A DNA stretch of 42,500 bases from Chrysomallon squamiferum (lineage: Eukaryota > Mollusca > Gastropoda > Neomphalida > Peltospiridae). A model generated the notes under the pieces. That model saw only the letters and a program-made list of their open reading frames with translations. It searched no databases and was not told the origin of the DNA. Position 1 is the first letter of the stretch. Every line of letters starts with the position of its first letter. Positions 23,996 through 36,022 of the stretch are shown here, piece after piece. The DNA lies in assembly GCA_012295275.1 (NCBI GenBank), contig CM022673.1, positions 29,063,636 to 29,106,135 on the forward strand, in the 5' to 3' direction. A program made the position numbers and the translations under genes.

Positions 23996-24622
23996 AATTC
24001 AAGAAATAAACAAACAACAAACAGCAAAAACAAGTAAGTAAATAAGAAATAACCACTTTAGTGTTTACAGTTTTAGGACGTCTACGTGATTTTGTTTAAG
24101 TTTTATATTTAACAGAACACAACAATGTCTGGGTTTTTAGCTACAAAATCCGGCAATTTAAATAATTGTTTTTCATTAAAAAAAAAAAAAATTGTGTAAG
24201 ATAGAAAATTCTATTTTGAAAACAAAGGTATATTTTATGTTTTAGGTTATGTTAAACATCGAATAGTATGTGATACTATTCCAGAGATATGCACATTTAA
24301 ATTTTGGTTTTTTGTTATCATTAATTGTAATTTTGATAATAAATTATAAATAGTTCAATAATATCTGAGGAAAATATTATTAAATAAATTTGAATAATAA
24401 AATTATAAAATAGTTAATAAAATAATTTGTATTATTGTTTTTGTTTTGGGGTTTTGTTTTTGTGTATTTTTTTTCTTCAAAAAAAAAACATATAATCATA
24501 TGGAAAATATAATTATAACTTTTTTTTATTTTTAGAATGAAGAAAAATGCAGATATCTGAAAAATAAATTCAGGAGAGCCTGAACAAAGAGAAAGATACA
24601 AACACTTTAATTTTGTATTTTT

Positions 24623-24628
24623 AATAAA
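24623..24628 (+). terminator. poly(A) signal of gene I
   Basis: AATAAA, about 90 bases after the proposed exon 3 acceptor. Confidence 0.55.
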
Positions 24629-24639
24629 GTTATAATAAG

Positions 24640-25150
24640 TAAAGAAGGCTTTTTTTTTTAATCAGTTAATTAATTTATTTATTTATTCGTTACTTCATGC
24701 ATTCATTCATTTTTTTCATATTTATTTAGTGTATATTATCATTATATTTGTTTATTTAATATGACTTGAGAAAAACGTAATATATTTAATTTAAAATACT
24801 CTACCTCGTTTTAATAGCAATACCAATGTTAAAACCAGTTATATTCACTATTAGCTTGCACTGACTAGGATAAACAAATAACAAATGTATTAGATAGATT
24901 TCCTTTAGTTCCCAGTGGAATAACAGTTTGTTTAAATAAAATAAATAGTAGTTCCTAAGGGTTTGGGTGAAAAGTTTATTTGTTAAGATGAAAAGAAATT
25001 TGCTTTTAAAGATATGTCTCTGAATCGTGTGTATAATTTACTTCAATGACCGGAATATAAAACCACAAATGTGAAAAAAAAAAAAAAAAATGAAAGGTTT
25101 CGTTTAATCCTTTATTCTCCAGCATCAGACAAAGCACAGAATTACAAAGT
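24640..25150. other. spacer between I and J
   Basis: AT-rich with short (TTTA) and poly-A runs; no gene seen. Confidence 0.5.
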
Positions 25151-25161
25151 CAACTGCTTCT

Positions 25162-25191
25162 GTTTCCTGTTGTTTCAGTTTTGTATATAAA
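25162..25191 (+). promoter_or_regulatory. core promoter of J
   Basis: GTTTCCTGTTGTTTCAGTTT, then TG and TATATAAA, then CTTTCACAATCA, nearly identical to gene G. The promoter looks intact although the reading frame is not. Confidence 0.7.
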
Positions 25192-25278
25192 CTTTCACAA
25201 TCAGCTTTTGTACGGAATTAATCAGGTTATTCGTGAGTGATCAAATTTGTAACGAAATTTTCTAAACAACAAACAATC

Positions 25279-25866
25279 ATGAATTTAACTAAAATTCTGG
25301 CAGTTGCATTCGGTAAGTAAATTTATTTTATAAATATTTATTTATTCATTTATTTGTTCATTTATTTATTTATTTATCTATTACGTTATTCATTCATTTT
25401 CATTTATTTATTTATTTATCTATTTATTCATTCATTCATTCATTTGTTCACTTATTTATTTATTTAATCATTAACATTGTTATCTAAGAACTCAGAGACT
25501 GAGAAGACTGAGTATCGGAACATAAATATTCAAACATACTTAATTTATTTTTATAGAAATGAAATTAATATTTTAAAAAGCGCACATATAAATTGTATTA
25601 TCGACTATTATTCTTGAAATGCTTTGACATTTTGTTTTTGTTTTTTTGTTGTTGTTATTCTTTTCATAAATAAACCACAATTTTCTTTAATATAAATGAA
25701 CATAGACTCACGTTGTATTCAGTTCAAAAGTTAATTATTTTAAATTTTAACTAACAAAATTTAGTTTCATTTTCTTTACTGGCTGGCGCTCAACCATAAT
25801 AAGTGTTGTCTTAAATATTGTTGTAAATGTAAATGTAAATGCTGCAAATGTTGTGACAAGAAGTAG
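25279..25866 (+). pseudogene. J: broken paralogue of gene G
   Basis: Exon 1 (25279-25312) encodes MNLTKILAVAF before a GTAAGT donor. Exon 2 begins at 25765 after atttag and reads the signal half SFSLLAGAQP, then meets TAA at 25797-25799. The Cys region continues in a different frame from 25801: blocks CC, CC, C, C, CC and CC separated by Lys and by one L-K-Y, then DKK and TAG at 25864-25866. So one frame change and stop codons separate the signal peptide from the Cys region, and the predicted product is only a truncated signal peptide. Splice donor of exon 2 (acaaacag|gtaaaa at 25881), exon 3 acceptor at 26670 and promoter are all kept, pointing to recent loss. An assembly error at the break is the alternative. 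Confidence 0.75.
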
Positions 25867-26740
25867 TGAAATACAAACAGGTAAAAATATTTATTATTTA
25901 TTAGTAATAATAATCTTTTTGATTTTATTCATAAAAAAGAAAATGTAGTTTATTTTAACTTTAAAAGGTTACGGGTTTAAGTAAATAAATAAATAAATAA
26001 ATATTAAAGGTAAAATACAGGTCCAAAATTTCGTATCAAATAATGATAACATTAATTTTCATATAGCATTATTATGATTTATTTATTTACTTTTTATTTA
26101 TAAATATATTTATTTATTTATTTATTTTGTTTTAATTATTACCATTTTTCTTCTTTTTGTTTGTCAGTCATGCCTGATAACTTTTAAAGCTATTGTGTAA
26201 TGTTATTTTATCATGTTTTATATGTGTGTATGCGTGTATGTGTGTGTATACATGTGTTGTTGTATGTGTTGTTGTAAATATATGTGTGTATATGTGTGTG
26301 TGTTTATGTGTGTGTATATATATATATATACGCACATACATATACACACAGATAGATAGATAGATATCTTGCTGATTTCACATGGAGTGACAGTAGCGGA
26401 TTTCCTATCTTACATCATCATAAAGTAAAATGTTTAATATTTAATTATCATTGATATAGAAAGTGTTGTTATATCCTTAAATAATTTAAATAAGGTCTTT
26501 ATAAAAACTGACTTCCATATAATTTTATGCGTGCTTCAGTTATTGGGGTTTTTTGTTGTATTTATGTTATATCGGTAACAGAACTGTTTTAATAATTATA
26601 ACTACATATTTTAATTATCCATTATTTAAACTTTAAACATTTTTTTTCTTTCTTTTCTTATTTTAACAGGTTCTGGTGTGTTCATTATTCTTAGCATACC
26701 ACAGGTGTAATGTACTTTGTAAAACAATGTATATGGGAAT

Positions 26741-26746
26741 AATAAA
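26741..26746 (+). terminator. poly(A) signal of J
   Basis: AATAAA, about 70 bases after the exon 3 acceptor. Confidence 0.6.
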
Positions 26747-26759
26747 TCTTTATTTATAG

Positions 26760-27250
26760 TTACATATATTTTTGTCATTCAGTTAAATATATTTCGTTAA
26801 CAATTGTAATAACATTTCTTCCTAATTAAAATAGTTTATTTTAATACGGTTTTTAAGCAAAATCGTAATAAAATATTTGAAGCTTTGTCTTATTATTTGA
26901 AAATAATAATGTTTCTGGGTGTATCTAAAAGTAGAGAAATGACTTGCAGCGTAACATTTTCACTGAACCAGTCGCGCTTTGTTCAGCCGTAGTCAAAGTC
27001 GTTCGTCGAGTTCTCGACATTTTACTTTAATAGGCTTTTCTATCCGAAAGTGCTTGTAACAGATCCCTTGCTGTTAAAAATAGGCCTTTATTTGTCAACA
27101 GTTTCATCTCTCTTATCTTCTTGACATCGTTATAGTAATAAAATAGGCTTACTTAGATATATTCCACTATAATTTTGTTGAAATCTTGTTTAACATAGTC
27201 CTTTTATGGCTTCGGGGGCTTGTTTTAGAAAATGTTTATATAACAGAGAA

Positions 27251-27333
<83 letters not shown>

Positions 27334-28500
27334 CTGTATATAAATAAAATGCAAAAAAAAAAAAAGGACAGGAAGACGGTTTGTCTAATTTCTGCACAGC
27401 AAGTCAAACAGCGAGGATAATTAACACTGAATATAGCTGGTATTTTTAGAAACGTAAAGAGCAAAGGCCTGTTTCTCTGTATTTATTTACTTTCTTATTT
27501 ATTCAGATAATAGTATAGATTACTAATCTTGAAATCAAAGGTTTATTCCAGTTTGTAATCGAAACACCGAGTGAGATAACATCAGTTCAAAATGTATTTT
27601 TTTTTATTATTATATATTTGTTAGTCACGTATTACACAGATTGTTGTGGTTTCTTATTAAATTTCCAATGAGTAAATATGACTGAGTTTCAATTAGTACT
27701 TGGGATAGCATTGGCCTTATTTAATTGTCACGACGAAAAATCAATCATAAGATAAATAATCCCATTTAATATTATGCCAGTCAGTTCCCTTTTATTTTGA
27801 ATCAGCCTACATTATTTTAAAACTGCGTTTTGGTAGACGTCAATAAGGACAAAATAGTGCGCTTGTTAACCCACTTCTTGTTATTTGCTACATTTATATA
27901 AAAATCAAATAATGCAGCAGAAATCTTACCATGAATATAAGCTCTTTGTTTCTCTTAGCTGATAATCCTCTAGAAAGAAAACAACCGGAAAAATAAATAA
28001 AATACATGAAATACAGTTTTTAACATTAATAATATATTTATTTTTCATATAAGTATTTTGAAATATTTTTTTTATTATTATTTACGACTTACTTTATAAT
28101 GGTACTGTGTGACTTGATATTAATGAAACTGCCAAGAAAAAAAAATTAAAACTTACCAAATAAAACAAAACCAAATTCTCCATTTTATCCCATACACTGA
28201 ACACGATTTCTGAAAAAAAAATATAATAAATATAAATTTATATTAAAAAAAAAAAACGTCAGTCATTAGTACATCCTGAAACGTCCACCACGAAGTTTTG
28301 TCTCAGCGTGATGAACCTTTTAATCTCATCAGAACAGATGAATCACCCGCTGAGAGACTCTCACGAACTGCAGTCGCTAACAAGAATAGCAAGAACTGCA
28401 GCAGTGGAAAATATAACATTCGCCCCAAGAACCCAGAAAATAATTTTATCATTCATGGGAATCGTGGCTGGAGTTACACACTGAGGACGTTTCCGTATCA
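26760..28500. other. spacer between J and K
   Basis: AT-rich, with a (CT)n array at about 27256-27329. The stretch 28260-28510 is less AT-rich and open on both strands (28298-28513 + and 28361-28564 -), but neither frame resembles a known protein and it runs straight into the gene K promoter. Confidence 0.45.
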
Positions 28501-28506
28501 TGTTGG

Positions 28507-28515
28507 TATTTAAAG
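28507..28515 (+). promoter_or_regulatory. TATA-like box of gene K
   Basis: TATTTAAAG, about 75 bases before the start codon, matching the box of gene A. Confidence 0.5.
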
Positions 28516-28587
28516 CAAGGGAACCAGACACTGACCAGAGCGCTTGTTTGAAAGAGAAAAACATCAGGGATATCTTACAAGGCAGAC

Positions 28588-29547
28588 ATGAATCTTGTAA
28601 GGATTCTTCTTATTGTAATGAGTAAGTAACCTTCAGAAATTATTGTCTATATACATATATATTCTTTATTTATATTCTTATATTACATACAATCAAAATG
28701 AATATACAGAAATATTAAGATTTGAGTATTAAATCGGTTGTTTCATTTCTTTCAAAATTTAAACAAGAAGAATATTAAATTACTGTTTACTAAATATACT
28801 GAAATTCTGAATAAATTGATTTACTCATATTTTAACTGAAAACTGTCGATTATTTTAATCATCACAATATTTTTTTCTTTGTTAAAGTTGCCTTAAAATA
28901 TTTATTAAAAACGAAATCAAGTTATTAACTGTGCAATCCATTACTAATTTAAACATTTATAGAAAAGAAGTTAAAGTGAAAAATATTTTTGAAAAACAAC
29001 AAAAAAAGACAACAACAGAATAATCGAAAATGTGACATAACTTAACATAAAGTAGTGCAACGTAATGTTACGTAATGCAACTTAACATAAAGTAGTGCAA
29101 CGTAATGGTACGTAACGTAGCATAACTTAGTATAGCGTAACGTAACGTGACGTACCGTAGTAAAACATGGCATAGCGTGACGTAGTATAACGTAACGTTT
29201 AACAACGTAGCATAACGTAACGTAACGTTTAACAACGTAGCATGACGTAACGTTTAACAACGTAGCATAACGTAACGTAACGTTTAACAACGTAGCATGA
29301 CATAACGTTTAACAACGTAGCATAACGTAACGTAACGTAACGTTTAACAACGTAGCATGACGTAACGTAACGTAACGTTTCATAACGTAATAAACTGTTT
29401 TCTTCTTGTTTAGTTTCAGTCACTTTGCTCGGCGCGGCTGACAGCTGTTGTTGTAAGAAGTGCTGTTGTAAGAAATGTTGTTGTAAATGTTGTAAGTGCA
29501 AGTGTAAATGTTGTGGATGCAAGTGCTGCCATTCAGACAAGAAGTAG
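28588..29547 (+). CDS. gene K: secreted metallothionein-like Cys/Lys protein, 55 aa
   Basis: Exon 1 coding 28588-28621 encodes MNLVRILLIVM, ending at GTAAGT. Exon 2 starts at 29414 after cttgtttag and stops with TAG at 29545-29547. The signal peptide is MNLVRILLIVM plus ISVTLLGAADS; the 33-residue mature peptide runs CCCKKCCCKKCCC, KCCKCKCKCCGCKCC, then HSDKK, with 18 Cys. C-K-C-K-C-C-G-C-K-C-C is the kind of Cys-x-Cys and Cys-Cys spacing used by metallothioneins, but those are cytosolic and this one has a signal peptide. Exon 2 ends at 29581 (cagag|gtaaaa); the 3' UTR exon starts at 29959 after tttttcag. An unusual ACGT-rich minisatellite fills the end of intron 1. Confidence 0.87.
29042..29395. 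repeat. ACGT-rich minisatellite in gene K intron 1
   Basis: Built from CGTAA, plus a longer unit CGTTTAACAACGTAGCATRA followed by CGTAA copies. From about 29188 the long units alternate between roughly 30 and 25 bases, giving a 55-base higher-order period. It is the densest CpG stretch of the window and ends about 20 bases before the exon 2 acceptor. Antisense frames (Val-Arg-Tyr-rich) are artefacts. Confidence 0.85.
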
Positions 29548-29599
29548 CTCAGATTGCAAACTAAATTTGCTCAATTCAGAGGTAAAAAGAAATATACCT

Positions 29600-29600
29600 A

Positions 29601-29639
<39 letters not shown>

Positions 29640-29830
29640 ATGTTTTATAAACATCTATGTTCAAAATATTGAAAAGTCACTGTACCAATGTGTTACTAAT
29701 GTGCAATAAGATAACGTATGGCAGCAATACTAGTAATAATTTTATTAAAAACAACGTTTAAAGCAACAATAAGAATAGCAACAACAACATCAATAACAAC
29801 AATAATAACAACAACAACAACAACAACAAC

Positions 29831-29878
<48 letters not shown>

Positions 29879-29895
29879 GATAATAATAATAATTT
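29600..29895. repeat. (TAAA)n and (AAC)n/(AAT)n tracts in gene K intron 2
   Basis: A TAAA run at about 29602-29640, then AAC units changing to AAT units from about 29760 to 29893. Confidence 0.9.
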
Positions 29896-30032
29896 GTAGA
29901 TTGTTTAATTAGTTTTTTATTTTTATTTATTTTTAGTTTGACGAGTGATATTTTTCAGGTGTCCAGGGAAACAGATCTCTTCTTATAATCGGTGATTTTT
30001 CAAAATACGACTTTCCTGTTGTTAGTTTATTA

Positions 30033-30038
30033 AATAAA
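30033..30038 (+). terminator. poly(A) signal of gene K
   Basis: AATAAA, about 75 bases after the exon 3 acceptor. Confidence 0.65.
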
Positions 30039-30039
30039 A

Positions 30040-30138
30040 TCTGTGTTGTAAATTCATTTGTAGTTTGGATTTTCTATGTGTTTTGTGGAGGTCAACTGTG
30101 TGTGTGTGTGTGTGTGCGTGTGTGCGTGTGTGTGTGTG

Positions 30139-30178
<40 letters not shown>

Positions 30179-30572
30179 TGTTTTACACGCCTCCGTTTTG
30201 GTGATTTGGGGAAAAGAAGAATATAAGAAGATATTGTGGATGGCTTTACAATTAAATATCATTGATCATTTTTATATTTTTTTTATTATTTGACTTCGTT
30301 CTTGCAGTTGATTACATTTTTTTATTTACAAGTCTCATCTTGAGTACAAATAATTTTGACATGAAAATGTTTCTAAACTGGTATTTTAATATATACCCTT
30401 GATAAATGCTATAAAAAAATTTGAAAACAAGTTATATTTGAAAGAAAGCTTACCTCGGGGTTTAGCAATTTGACATGAACTTGATATAAATAATAGATAC
30501 TAATGCAGAATAGAACTTGTTTTACGAATCAGAAAAACTGATCATATAGATTTGGAAGTCCGTTAGTAAGTG

Positions 30573-30670
<98 letters not shown>

Positions 30671-31510
30671 CACACATATATATATATACTGTTTTGTTTT
30701 CATCCATGATAATTTCTCATTTAATCAGTGATGAAATATTTCAATGCTATTATTTGAAACCCATGGAAAATTATTTCAAAGTTATAAAGAATTATATACC
30801 TGAGAATAAATGTATGTATATGTGAAAATGAAAAAAAATATATATATAAAAAAAGGGTTATGGAAAATGAACAGCTCCAAAAGATTATCACCATTAGTAA
30901 GTGTATATGCTTTGATTTATAAAATATATATATTAGCACACTGGCATGGATTGGATTTGCACAGAAAGTATGGGTAATTTTTAAAATGAAAATAAAGTTA
31001 ATAGTGGGATTCGAGCTTTTACATTAAAACCCTGATGTATCTATACATGAACTCTTTAACTTTCAGCAACGAAATCCGATCAGATGTAATAACAGATAGT
31101 AACAATTAAGTGTTTGTTAACTATTTTAGTGTAGGATCCATTGTAATAACATACTAACACAGATCCAGGATGTCACAGAGGAAAGAAACTTTATAATTTT
31201 GGTAATTGTAACATACAAGATAAACATTTCAAAAAATGAAGAATCGAACTTTTTGATTAAAGTAATCTCCAAATTTTCAGTACTTAAAAATAAGCTATGC
31301 ACCGTGGCCTTGTGATATCTACGTGTATGTATAATGCATGTGTGTTTGTATGGTAGATATTGCTGGTGGAGGTCTATGTTGAAAAACACTTTGAGGAATG
31401 ATTATTACATATCTGAAACACGTTCCCACTGCAAGCAATAATATGTAAGTATTAAGTTTGCAAAAACTAAATAAATAAATAGATAACACCATTGTATTAT
31501 AACTAGTAAG
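30040..31510. other. spacer between K and L
   Basis: A (GT)n array at about 30097-30176, a (CT)n array at about 30576-30662, otherwise unremarkable AT-rich DNA without recognised exons. Confidence 0.5.
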
Positions 31511-31515
31511 TTGTT

Positions 31516-31521
31516 TTTATT
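31516..31521 (-). terminator. poly(A) signal of gene L
   Basis: AATAAA on the bottom strand, in the exon that begins at 31595 after atattttgcag. Confidence 0.5.
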
Positions 31522-31753
31522 TCATTGAAACAGATTAAATTATACGTTTTTCCAAACCACAGATGTAAAACAGCTCGCAGTATATTTTTCATCTCCTGCA
31601 AAATATTAAAGTTGTACAATATAAAATGGTAAGAAAACATTACTTCTGGAAATATTTATTAAAACTACTTTACACAAAAATTATGTAAATTAGTATAGAC
31701 GTATGTAACGTTTTTTTTTTTTTTTTTCTTCCAGTGGTGCCTATGATTTCAGA

Positions 31754-31806
<53 letters not shown>

Positions 31807-32155
31807 CAACAACAATAATAATAAATATTTATTTCTATGTGTATGCGTTAACGTATGTTGAATGTCTCTAGCAGTTCAGGGACATATTCAGTGTTTGTTA
31901 ACACGGACATGTTATTAATTAATACATAATTTCTATAACAAAACATAAAATAAGTGAGTTATATTGTTTTGTATACGTATATTGGAATTTAGTCCATTTT
32001 AGATAGACGTTATCAGTGAAGATGTATATTGGCTTTAGTTTACATTTTGAGATGACACAAAGGGGGAAATTCTGTGTATTTTGTAACTGACTGTGTTTAT
32101 TTTTAACAGGATGTTAAACATAATTAAACTGTTGCAAGATACCTTTAGTAGAGTC

Positions 32156-32536
32156 CTACTTTTTATCACCACAGCATTTGCAGCAGCATTTCTTACAGCA
32201 TTTGCAACAGCATTTACAGCAGCATGCATCAGCAACTCCAAGCATCGAGACAGTCACTATAATAATAATAATAAAATAAATAAAATAAAATAAAATAAAA
32301 TCATCAAAACAGTATTTCAATACTCCTGTCTTACATATTTATATTCGTAAATATTATGTCAAGTACAGTAATAACATTATTATCTTACAGTGTCATAAGG
32401 AATTTGAAAGAAAAATGTTTCTGTCTTGTATGATATGCTTTTAATAGGTGAAATAATTAAGTTTATGTATTCTTTCACGTACAGTAACAGTCACCAGAAT
32501 GCACGGAGGCAGAGGAAAAAATATATACAATATACT

Positions 32537-32621
<85 letters not shown>

Positions 32622-32678
32622 AGTTTCAATATTATCATACTTACGGCAAACAACAGTGATAATTTTAACAAAATTCAT
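32156..32678 (-). CDS. gene L: secreted poly-Cys/Lys peptide, 44 aa
   Basis: Bottom strand. Exon 1 coding 32678-32645 encodes MNFVKIITVVC, ending at GTAAGT. Exon 2 starts at 32256 after a tatag acceptor and stops with TAG at 32158-32156. The signal peptide is MNFVKIITVVC plus LTVSMLGVADA; the mature peptide is CCCKCCCKCCKKCCCKCCGD then KK, with 13 Cys. It is identical to the mature peptide of M although the signal halves differ at five of ten residues. The exon 2 acceptor follows (TTA)n-like sequence and has a poor pyrimidine tract. Exon 2 probably ends at 32143 (taaag|gtatct). A (CT)n array on the sense strand fills the start of intron 1. The (ATT)-type repeat at 31758-31800 lies in intron 2. 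Confidence 0.86.
32538..32620. repeat. (AG)n microsatellite in gene L intron 1
   Basis: An uninterrupted AG array on the top strand, CT on the sense strand of L, ending about 25 bases from the exon 1 donor. Confidence 0.97.
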
Positions 32679-32753
32679 GATTAAACAACTTTTCTTGAAG
32701 TGTTTTACACCTCTGTTTGGATTAAAATGTTGTAACTTCAGCTGTCGTCGTAA

Positions 32754-32777
32754 TTTATATACAAAACACCAGGAAAC
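32754..32777 (-). promoter_or_regulatory. core promoter of gene L
   Basis: On the bottom strand: GTTTCCTGGTGTTTTG then TATATAAA, identical to gene C over the whole 24-base element. Confidence 0.78.
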
Positions 32778-32779
32778 AA

Positions 32780-33290
<511 letters not shown>

Positions 33291-33825
33291 ATGGCGTCGA
33301 GCGCTCAGTACACGTTATCGGCGAATTCGATCTCGTTTCTTGATCCAATTCTGCACCATCTCAGTAAGTCAATTATTACGATTTTTAATTAATATTTCTT
33401 AAAAACCTATTCAAGAATTTATTTAATTTTTATCTAATTATTTTGTGTGTATTGTGCTCCGAAGCATAACACAGCTTAAGTAAGCGGCCCGATCCACTAA
33501 AAAAGAAATGAATTTCATTCGCTTTTTACTGCTGATATCAGCTGTGATATCAACAATGATAATGTTATACACTTGTCTTTTATTTTGTTTGGGAATAGTA
33601 AATATTACGTGAAAATGAAGGCAACTAAAAGGTCAAAGATCAAAACAGCTAACAATTTACAAGCGAGTAGTATATGTTTACATTATTACTGTTAAATAAT
33701 GGATGTGAAATTGTTATGTGCATGGTTCAAGTTCAGTATTACACTTACATTCTGTTTTATAAATTACAGGTATCATGGAAATGCCAGCTACAAACTCGGC
33801 TCAGTACTCTGCTGATCTCATCTGA
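33291..33825 (+). CDS. possible two-exon gene or first exon of an unrelated gene
   Basis: ATG at 33291 in the context aaaATGG opens a CpG-containing frame, MASSAQYTLSANSISFLDPI then LHHL, up to a good GTAAGT donor at 33364. The CpG-bearing sequence contrasts with the surrounding DNA, as first exons often do. A cag acceptor at 33767-33769 would continue in frame as SIMEMPATNSAQYSADLI and stop at 33823-33825, giving 43 residues. No signal peptide and no Cys, so it is not a member of the family. The second exon starts GTATCATGGAA, resembling the 3' UTR exons of D and E (GTATCAGGGAA, GTATCGTGGAA), so the pairing may be accidental. I do not recognise the protein. Confidence 0.3.
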
Positions 33826-33829
33826 AACT

Positions 33830-34590
33830 GATGTTAATGACAGAGCAATTTGTCCTCGTTATTCACTCAAAATTTGAAGGAAATCCATACGATAGGTTTT
33901 AAGTTATGTCCATTTAAATGTTTTACTACGTGGTGATTATCTGTTTATATCCGGACAAGTCAAGTTTGCCTTTACCTCATGTGTTTTTTTGTTTGTTTTT
34001 TTTGTTTTTTGCAGCTTTGTCATTTTAAGTATTTGTTTTTCACATTTTCATGAGATGATTTTTTTCTTTTTTTTCTTTTTAAATATTGCATATTGGTGAT
34101 TTGTGAAGTACTTCTTGTGGGAGTAAAAACAGATCTCAGTTTATGGTCACTGACATTTGTTAATTAATCAAGTTCATATTTGCTGAGTGACTGAATATGG
34201 GGAATAAATTCCGGGGTAATAAAAAAAAGAAGAGAAAAACCACTCATAATAATCATATTGGTGGTTACCTTTTAAAAAATATATTAAACCATTTCTTGAA
34301 TATTTTTGTTTTAATTTTTTTTATCGAAATTAATCTAATATTTCAGTTTCAAGCGTGTTTGTACAATTGGTCTTTCACCTGATAAACAGTTGGATCGTAT
34401 CTCTCTATGAACAACTTCTTTCAGAAATATCTTTAGAGGTGTAACTGTCTTTTTTCTTCTTTTTTTAAATTATCTATTCTAATTGTCGACCTCTGAATAA
34501 ATAGATAGATAGATAGACAGATAGACAGATAGATAGACAGACAGACAGATAAATATAATTAGAATAAAAATAACACAGTTAAATTGCAAT
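33830..34590. other. spacer with (ATAG)n/(ACAG)n repeat
   Basis: AT-rich sequence. A tetranucleotide ATAG/ACAG tract occupies about 34499-34551. No coding exon seen. Confidence 0.55.
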
Positions 34591-34597
34591 AAGCATA

Positions 34598-34603
34598 TTT
34601 ATT
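34598..34603 (-). terminator. poly(A) signal of gene M
   Basis: AATAAA on the bottom strand, in the exon that begins at 34679 after tatattgcag. Confidence 0.55.
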
Positions 34604-35035
34604 TTTATTTCACGTAAAGTATTTAATTATGTTTCATATAATGGACAATATCGAGAATTTCCTATCTTTCCTCCATCACCTGCAATATACAAAATATATA
34701 TTTATTAGCTGACAATTAACCATTTGTAATAAACAAAGTGATTACTCTTTCGGGGTTTATGAATAATATTATTGTCAGTGCATTAGTTATAGCTGTTTAC
34801 ATATATAATAATTTAAATTATAATTATTAACTATCTAAACAAATTTAAGCTTTTATCATTCTCAAAATCTAATTTGTCATAAGTCTGATATGAATTAATG
34901 GTTTTTAAATTTAATATTTAAAATAATGTCACGCAAAGACACAAATATGCTTTGTTTTATAACATCTCCGATTTACAGTGCTGCTTGAAACAGGTTGATG
35001 TGATTACCGGGTTTTGTTTGATGACACGTGCAGTT

Positions 35036-35184
35036 CTACTTTTTATCACCACAGCACTTGCAGCAGCATTTCTTACAACATTTGCAACAACATTTACAAC
35101 AGCATGCGTCAGCAGCAGCAAACAGTGAGACTGAAACTAAAATCAAAATTCCATTATTTATTCATTTTAAACATTGTGTGTGTG

Positions 35185-35269
<85 letters not shown>

Positions 35270-35384
35270 CTGGAAGACAGAAATATAGGAAAATAAAATT
35301 TAAAAGAATTACGGGTAAAAACCGTAATGGTTATCAATTATTATACTTACGGCACACAACTGTAATAATTTTGACAAAATTCAT
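35036..35384 (-). CDS. gene M: secreted poly-Cys/Lys peptide, 44 aa
   Basis: Bottom strand. Exon 1 coding 35384-35351 encodes MNFVKIITVVC, ending at GTAAGT. Exon 2 starts at 35136 after tgattttag and stops with TAG at 35038-35036. The signal peptide is MNFVKIITVVC plus LSVSLFAAADA; the mature peptide is the same 22 residues as L, with Cys blocks 3, 3, 2, 3, 2 and a K-K doublet in the middle, then G-D-K-K. Between L and M the 22 mature codons differ at four positions, all synonymous. Exon 2 probably ends at 35008 (acccg|gtaatc). Intron 1 is short (214 bases) and over a third of it is a microsatellite. Confidence 0.88.
35187..35268. repeat. (AG)n microsatellite in gene M intron 1
   Basis: AG on the top strand, so CT on the sense strand of M, ending about 50 bases before the exon 2 acceptor. 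Confidence 0.97.
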
Positions 35385-35465
35385 GATTAAAGAGTTGTCC
35401 TGAATACTGGATATGTAATCACACCACTGTTTGAATCGCAGTGTTGAATTCAGTGATCATCTTCA

Positions 35466-35490
35466 TTTATATACTAAAACAGCAGGAAAC
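35466..35490 (-). promoter_or_regulatory. core promoter of gene M
   Basis: On the bottom strand: GTTTCCTGCTGTTTTAG then TATATAAA, a slightly diverged form of the gene L element. Confidence 0.72.
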
Positions 35491-35491
35491 A

Positions 35492-35740
35492 ACTGCAATT
35501 AACAGCGCCAACATACTTTTTTAATCTTCATTATTAATAAAGTTATGTAAATATAGCTGTTACTGATCATTTTTTATGTTTTATAATCACACAAATATTA
35601 TTCATAAATCCATTAATCGCATGCTGTGACAACATTTCACTTACTAAATATTTTATAATTTTTTTTTTCCAATACAAAAAATAAAACGCGTTTTGAAGGC
35701 TTTTTTTTTTCCATCTTCTTAACTTTTTTTTAAATGTTTA

Positions 35741-35782
<42 letters not shown>

Positions 35783-35955
35783 CAGTTATTTTCATTATTA
35801 TAATTGTTTTGTTATTGTTATTGCTGTTTAAACAGTATTGCCTTTTTAATAAAATCAGATAAGAACTGATAATTAACAATTAAGCATGTTAATAAATTAA
35901 ATAATATTAGAGGTGGATCAGCTAATTCAGAATGTAATTTACTAGGTTAAATGCG

Positions 35956-36022
<67 letters not shown>

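Noticed and set aside
28298-28564. Overlapping open frames on both strands upstream of gene K
   Set aside because: Less AT-rich sequence is open by chance on both strands; neither product is recognisable. Kept only as a note in the spacer entry.
29042-29395. CRISPR-like array (regular units in K intron 1)
   Set aside because: Units are contiguous with no unique spacers, and the context is a eukaryotic intron; it is a minisatellite.
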